Part shown: positions 4,368 through 6,369 of the stretch, in pieces
How the letters are laid out: each line of letters starts with the position of its first letter
Position numbering within the stretch: position 1 is the first letter of the stretch
DNA from: Chloroflexota bacterium
GTDB lineage: Bacteria > Chloroflexota > Anaerolineae > Aggregatilineales > UBA3940
Assembly (NCBI GenBank): GCA_010092775.1
Contig: JAADYZ010000085.1
Coordinates: 1-6,369 of the forward strand
DNA: 6,369 bases
Direction of reading: 5' to 3'
The notes under the pieces: model-generated
Told to the model about the DNA's origin: nothing
What the model saw: the letters and a program-made list of their open reading frames with translations, nothing else
Databases searched by the model: none
Translations under genes and position numbers: made by a program

Positions 4368-5384
4368 TCAGTTGACGTGGATCAACCCGGACTTGGCCTC
4401 AATCCCAATCTCTCGATCGAGAAACAGCTTGATAATCGCTGCGTTGGTGAGGGTGTGGGATGTGATTGCAGCGGTGGCGAGGGTAGACGGCCCATCTGCC
4501 AGGGCCGCGAAGGTCAGCAATTGATCCGGTAGGTGTGAATCGAGCGGTTGTTCGCTTTGATGATGAGCAATGGCGGCTTCGGCCACCTCTGCACCGACCA
4601 CATCAGAAGGCTTGCCTTTCTTACCCAAGGCGCTGAAGCCCGCCAGTGCATGCTCATAGCGCAGGATGACGAAGGCCCCTGCCCCAGTGGAAGGGCTGCT
4701 GTGGCGTTGGGCTTGCACGCCACGTGGCAATCCGGCCTCCCCCAGCAAGTTGTTGATCCGCCCGCTGATGCGCTGCGGGATCGATGAATCCAGGTTGCTG
4801 ACGACGGCCAGGCCTCCAAGCCCGAGCAGGTCACCGCGCTGGCTGAGATCGATCCCCTTGAGTTTGGTGTTTCCCGCGATTTGTAGTCTTAGGATGCCCC
4901 CACCCTTGGGATACCAGCCCCAATGATGCTCCAGGATTTCAGCAGTTAGACCCATGCCCGCCAATGTCGGGAGCAGGACATGCTCCAGGTAGGGCGCGGG
5001 TGGACTCCAATTGACGAAGGTGCCGCCAACGACGGTCAGGTCGGAGGGGCCAGGGGCCAGGGCTAGCGGGAGTAAAATCGATTGGAGCAGGAGGGTGCTT
5101 GCGCCAGCGGTGCCAATCTCGAAACGATAGCTGCCCGGCTGGGCCGTATCATGGGGCACAAATCGGACGCGCGTTGATCCAAGTTCAGCGCCTTCGACCT
5201 CAGCACGCGAAATCTGCGCGGCGGCTCTGACACCTGCCAGATGTTGCGCGGCTAAACCGGGTTTCGCGCGGTTCGCGCGGATGTTGACAATCTCGACGGG
5301 CTGTTCGGTGACCATCGAGAGAGCCAGGGCGCTGCGGAGAATCTGGCCACCGCCCTCCCCCAACGCGCCATCAACGCGGATCAT
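4368..5384 (-). CDS. rtcA: RNA 3'-terminal phosphate cyclase
   Basis: RtcA converts RNA 3'-phosphate ends to 2',3'-cyclic phosphates using ATP, through a covalent histidine-AMP intermediate. The 338 residues match the usual family length. The N-terminal signature DGALGEGGGQILR is at 5-17, RANRAKPGLAAQH at 36-48, the GGTFVNWSPP motif at 120-129 and GWYPKGGG at 156-163. The C-terminal SHTLTN motif (309-314) contains the expected nucleophile His310. All key regions are intact, so it should be active. The ATG overlaps the stop of the upstream glycosyltransferase gene by 4 bp (ATGA). No strong ribosome binding site is seen, which suggests translational coupling. The usual partners RtcB and RtcR are not in the window. 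Confidence 0.93.
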   Translation of the reverse strand: MIRVDGALGEGGGQILRSALALSMVTEQPVEIVNIRANRAKPGLAAQHLAGVRAAAQISRAEVEGAELGSTRVRFVPHDTAQPGSYRFEIGTAGASTLLLQSILLPLALAPGPSDLTVVGGTFVNWSPPAPYLEHVLLPTLAGMGLTAEILEHHWGWYPKGGGILRLQIAGNTKLKGIDLSQRGDLLGLGGLAVVSNLDSSIPQRISGRINNLLGEAGLPRGVQAQRHSSPSTGAGAFVILRYEHALAGFSALGKKGKPSDVVGAEVAEAAIAHHQSEQPLDSHLPDQLLTFAALADGPSTLATAAITSHTLTNAAIIKLFLDREIGIEAKSGLIHVN

Positions 5385-6369
5385 CGCCGGACTTCAATGC
5401 GCTGCAAGAAAAGCCGGTCGGCTTGATCTTCGCCATCCTCAAAAGCACTGAGGCGTAGACCGCTATCGGGAAAGTACATCCCCACAGAGAGCGCGTAGAG
5501 GCCAGGTGAGACGCCGCCAGGTGTTTGGATCAGGCTATATTGGATGAAAACATCGCGCGGTTGGAGCGAGCGGATATCGACACCAAGGCTGTCAGTTTGA
5601 GCCAGGACGATCGTTTGGGCGGTACCCAACATATGGGCAAAGAGGGTCACATCCTGGTTGGGCGGGGGGCCATCCATACGCCAATACGTGGTCAGTTCGA
5701 CCCAATCGGTGGAGCGGATCACATCGTCACGCACGTCATAGCCCAGGAAGGCGGTGTTTGCCTCAAAGTTGACGGGCAGGGAGGCGAGCCGGGCACCTGC
5801 TTCGGGAGGCCAGGCCGTTGGGGCAGTGGTAATAAACGCGCCAACCTGATCCGCGAGAGGCTGACTGACATCCAGGCGCAGCACGTGATCAGGCATAACG
5901 CCAGGGACCTCTTCGGGTTCAGCATAGCGCAACCAGGCCAACAGGGGGCCAGGTAGTCGCTCGTAGTAGGGCTGCGTCGGGAAGATCAAGCGCTGCTCGC
6001 CGCCGCCGTTGGCCAGGACCAGGCTCTGCGTGCAATCAAAATAGCGGATTCGAAGATCGCGCCGATGGAGTAGATAGTCGTCATACAATTGCTGATGCGT
6101 GATCTCAATGGGGCTGAGGTCAGCGATTGGGATGCTGCACATCACCACCGGGCTGGAGTCGTCGCCCGCTTCTATATAACGCGCCAGGTTGGCCAAATCC
6201 GTGCGATATTCGGCCTGTGCATCCTGACGGCTGGCCCAGTTGATGAAGTAATCCTGGTAGGTCCAGCCGGCATGACCGGCCACTAGCACCGCCGCGACGA
6301 GTCCGATGCCAGTCATGCCAATTTGCGGTTCGCGACCGGGCCAGCGCCACTCCAGGATGACCTGATAAA
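5381..6369 (-). CDS. Membrane glycosyltransferase (GT39/ArnT-like, GT-C fold), C-terminal part
   Basis: The frame is open to the window edge, so the gene is 5'-truncated and 328 residues are visible. An ATG at 6316 is probably internal, since coding-like sequence continues before it. The visible part starts with a likely last membrane helix (TGIGLVAAVLVAGHAGWTY, just after the ATG at 6316). It is followed by QDYFINWASRQDAQAEYRTDLA, a junction I recognise from GT39-type glycosyltransferases of Chloroflexota. The remaining roughly 280 residues form a soluble, presumably extracytoplasmic, domain with strand-rich segments such as VELTTYWRMDGPPPNQDVTLF. Such enzymes transfer sugars from polyprenyl-phosphate donors. 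The catalytic loops lie in the missing N-terminal part, so donor and acceptor are unknown. The TGA overlaps the rtcA start by 4 bp. Confidence 0.65.
   Translation of the reverse strand, partial: YQVILEWRWPGREPQIGMTGIGLVAAVLVAGHAGWTYQDYFINWASRQDAQAEYRTDLANLARYIEAGDDSSPVVMCSIPIADLSPIEITHQQLYDDYLLHRRDLRIRYFDCTQSLVLANGGGEQRLIFPTQPYYERLPGPLLAWLRYAEPEEVPGVMPDHVLRLDVSQPLADQVGAFITTAPTAWPPEAGARLASLPVNFEANTAFLGYDVRDDVIRSTDWVELTTYWRMDGPPPNQDVTLFAHMLGTAQTIVLAQTDSLGVDIRSLQPRDVFIQYSLIQTPGGVSPGLYALSVGMYFPDSGLRLSAFEDGEDQADRLFLQRIEVRR

Noticed and set aside
4195..4532. Plus-strand open frames across the convergent spacer and rtcA end
   Set aside because: They overlap the conserved C-terminus of RtcA, lack ribosome binding sites and read as composition-driven translations.
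5263..5280. Perfect tandem 9-bp repeat TTCGCGCGG
   Set aside because: It encodes the conserved Arg-Ala-Asn-Arg-Ala-Lys segment of RtcA and is explained by the protein sequence.
5525..5956. Plus-strand open frame of 143 codons opposite the glycosyltransferase tail
   Set aside because: No recognisable motifs; the minus-strand frame is continuous, has family-like sequence and is overlapped tightly by rtcA.

Overview
The window looks like bacterial chromosome of about 55-60% GC. It is most likely from a member of the Chloroflexota. That is an inference from protein style: a GT39-type glycosyltransferase with a long extracytoplasmic tail, and a cytoplasmic clan-A-like glycosidase of a kind I associate with that phylum. 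No rRNA or other phylogenetic marker is present, so the placement is tentative. No tRNA, rRNA, CRISPR array or prophage was seen.

Positions 1 to about 400 hold the left end and 5' part of an IS200/IS605-family insertion sequence on the minus strand. Its TnpA frame is open, but an in-frame internal deletion has removed the region that carries the HUH metal-binding motif. The element ends in the typical small single-strand hairpins. It abuts an open frame (379-555) that may be the tail of a gene it interrupted.

Positions 588-1213 hold a tandem plus-strand pair of HypA-like (nickel metallochaperone) genes. The first lacks the zinc-finger domain altogether; the second has it. The second gene converges on ppk2 (minus strand, 1210-2016, class I polyphosphate kinase 2), and the two stop codons overlap by 4 bp. 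The ppk2 upstream region has a candidate promoter embedded in two interleaved 7-bp inverted repeats.

Positions 2346-4202 hold a two-gene plus-strand operon. A 105-residue protein of unknown function is followed by a 506-residue protein made of a glycosidase-like TIM barrel (putative catalytic Glu98 and Glu285), a Pro/Glu/Thr linker, and a C-terminal copy of the same domain as the first protein. The two copies align without gaps over 98 residues with 45 identities (my manual count). This stand-alone-plus-fused domain is the least explained feature of the window.

Positions 4368-6369 hold a minus-strand operon. The C-terminal part of a membrane glycosyltransferase (5' end outside the window) overlaps by 4 bp with a full-length RNA 3'-terminal phosphate cyclase (rtcA). 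The rtcA operon and the glycosidase operon converge on a spacer containing a strong imperfect hairpin. The cassettes look like separate functional units, and I see no single pathway joining them.
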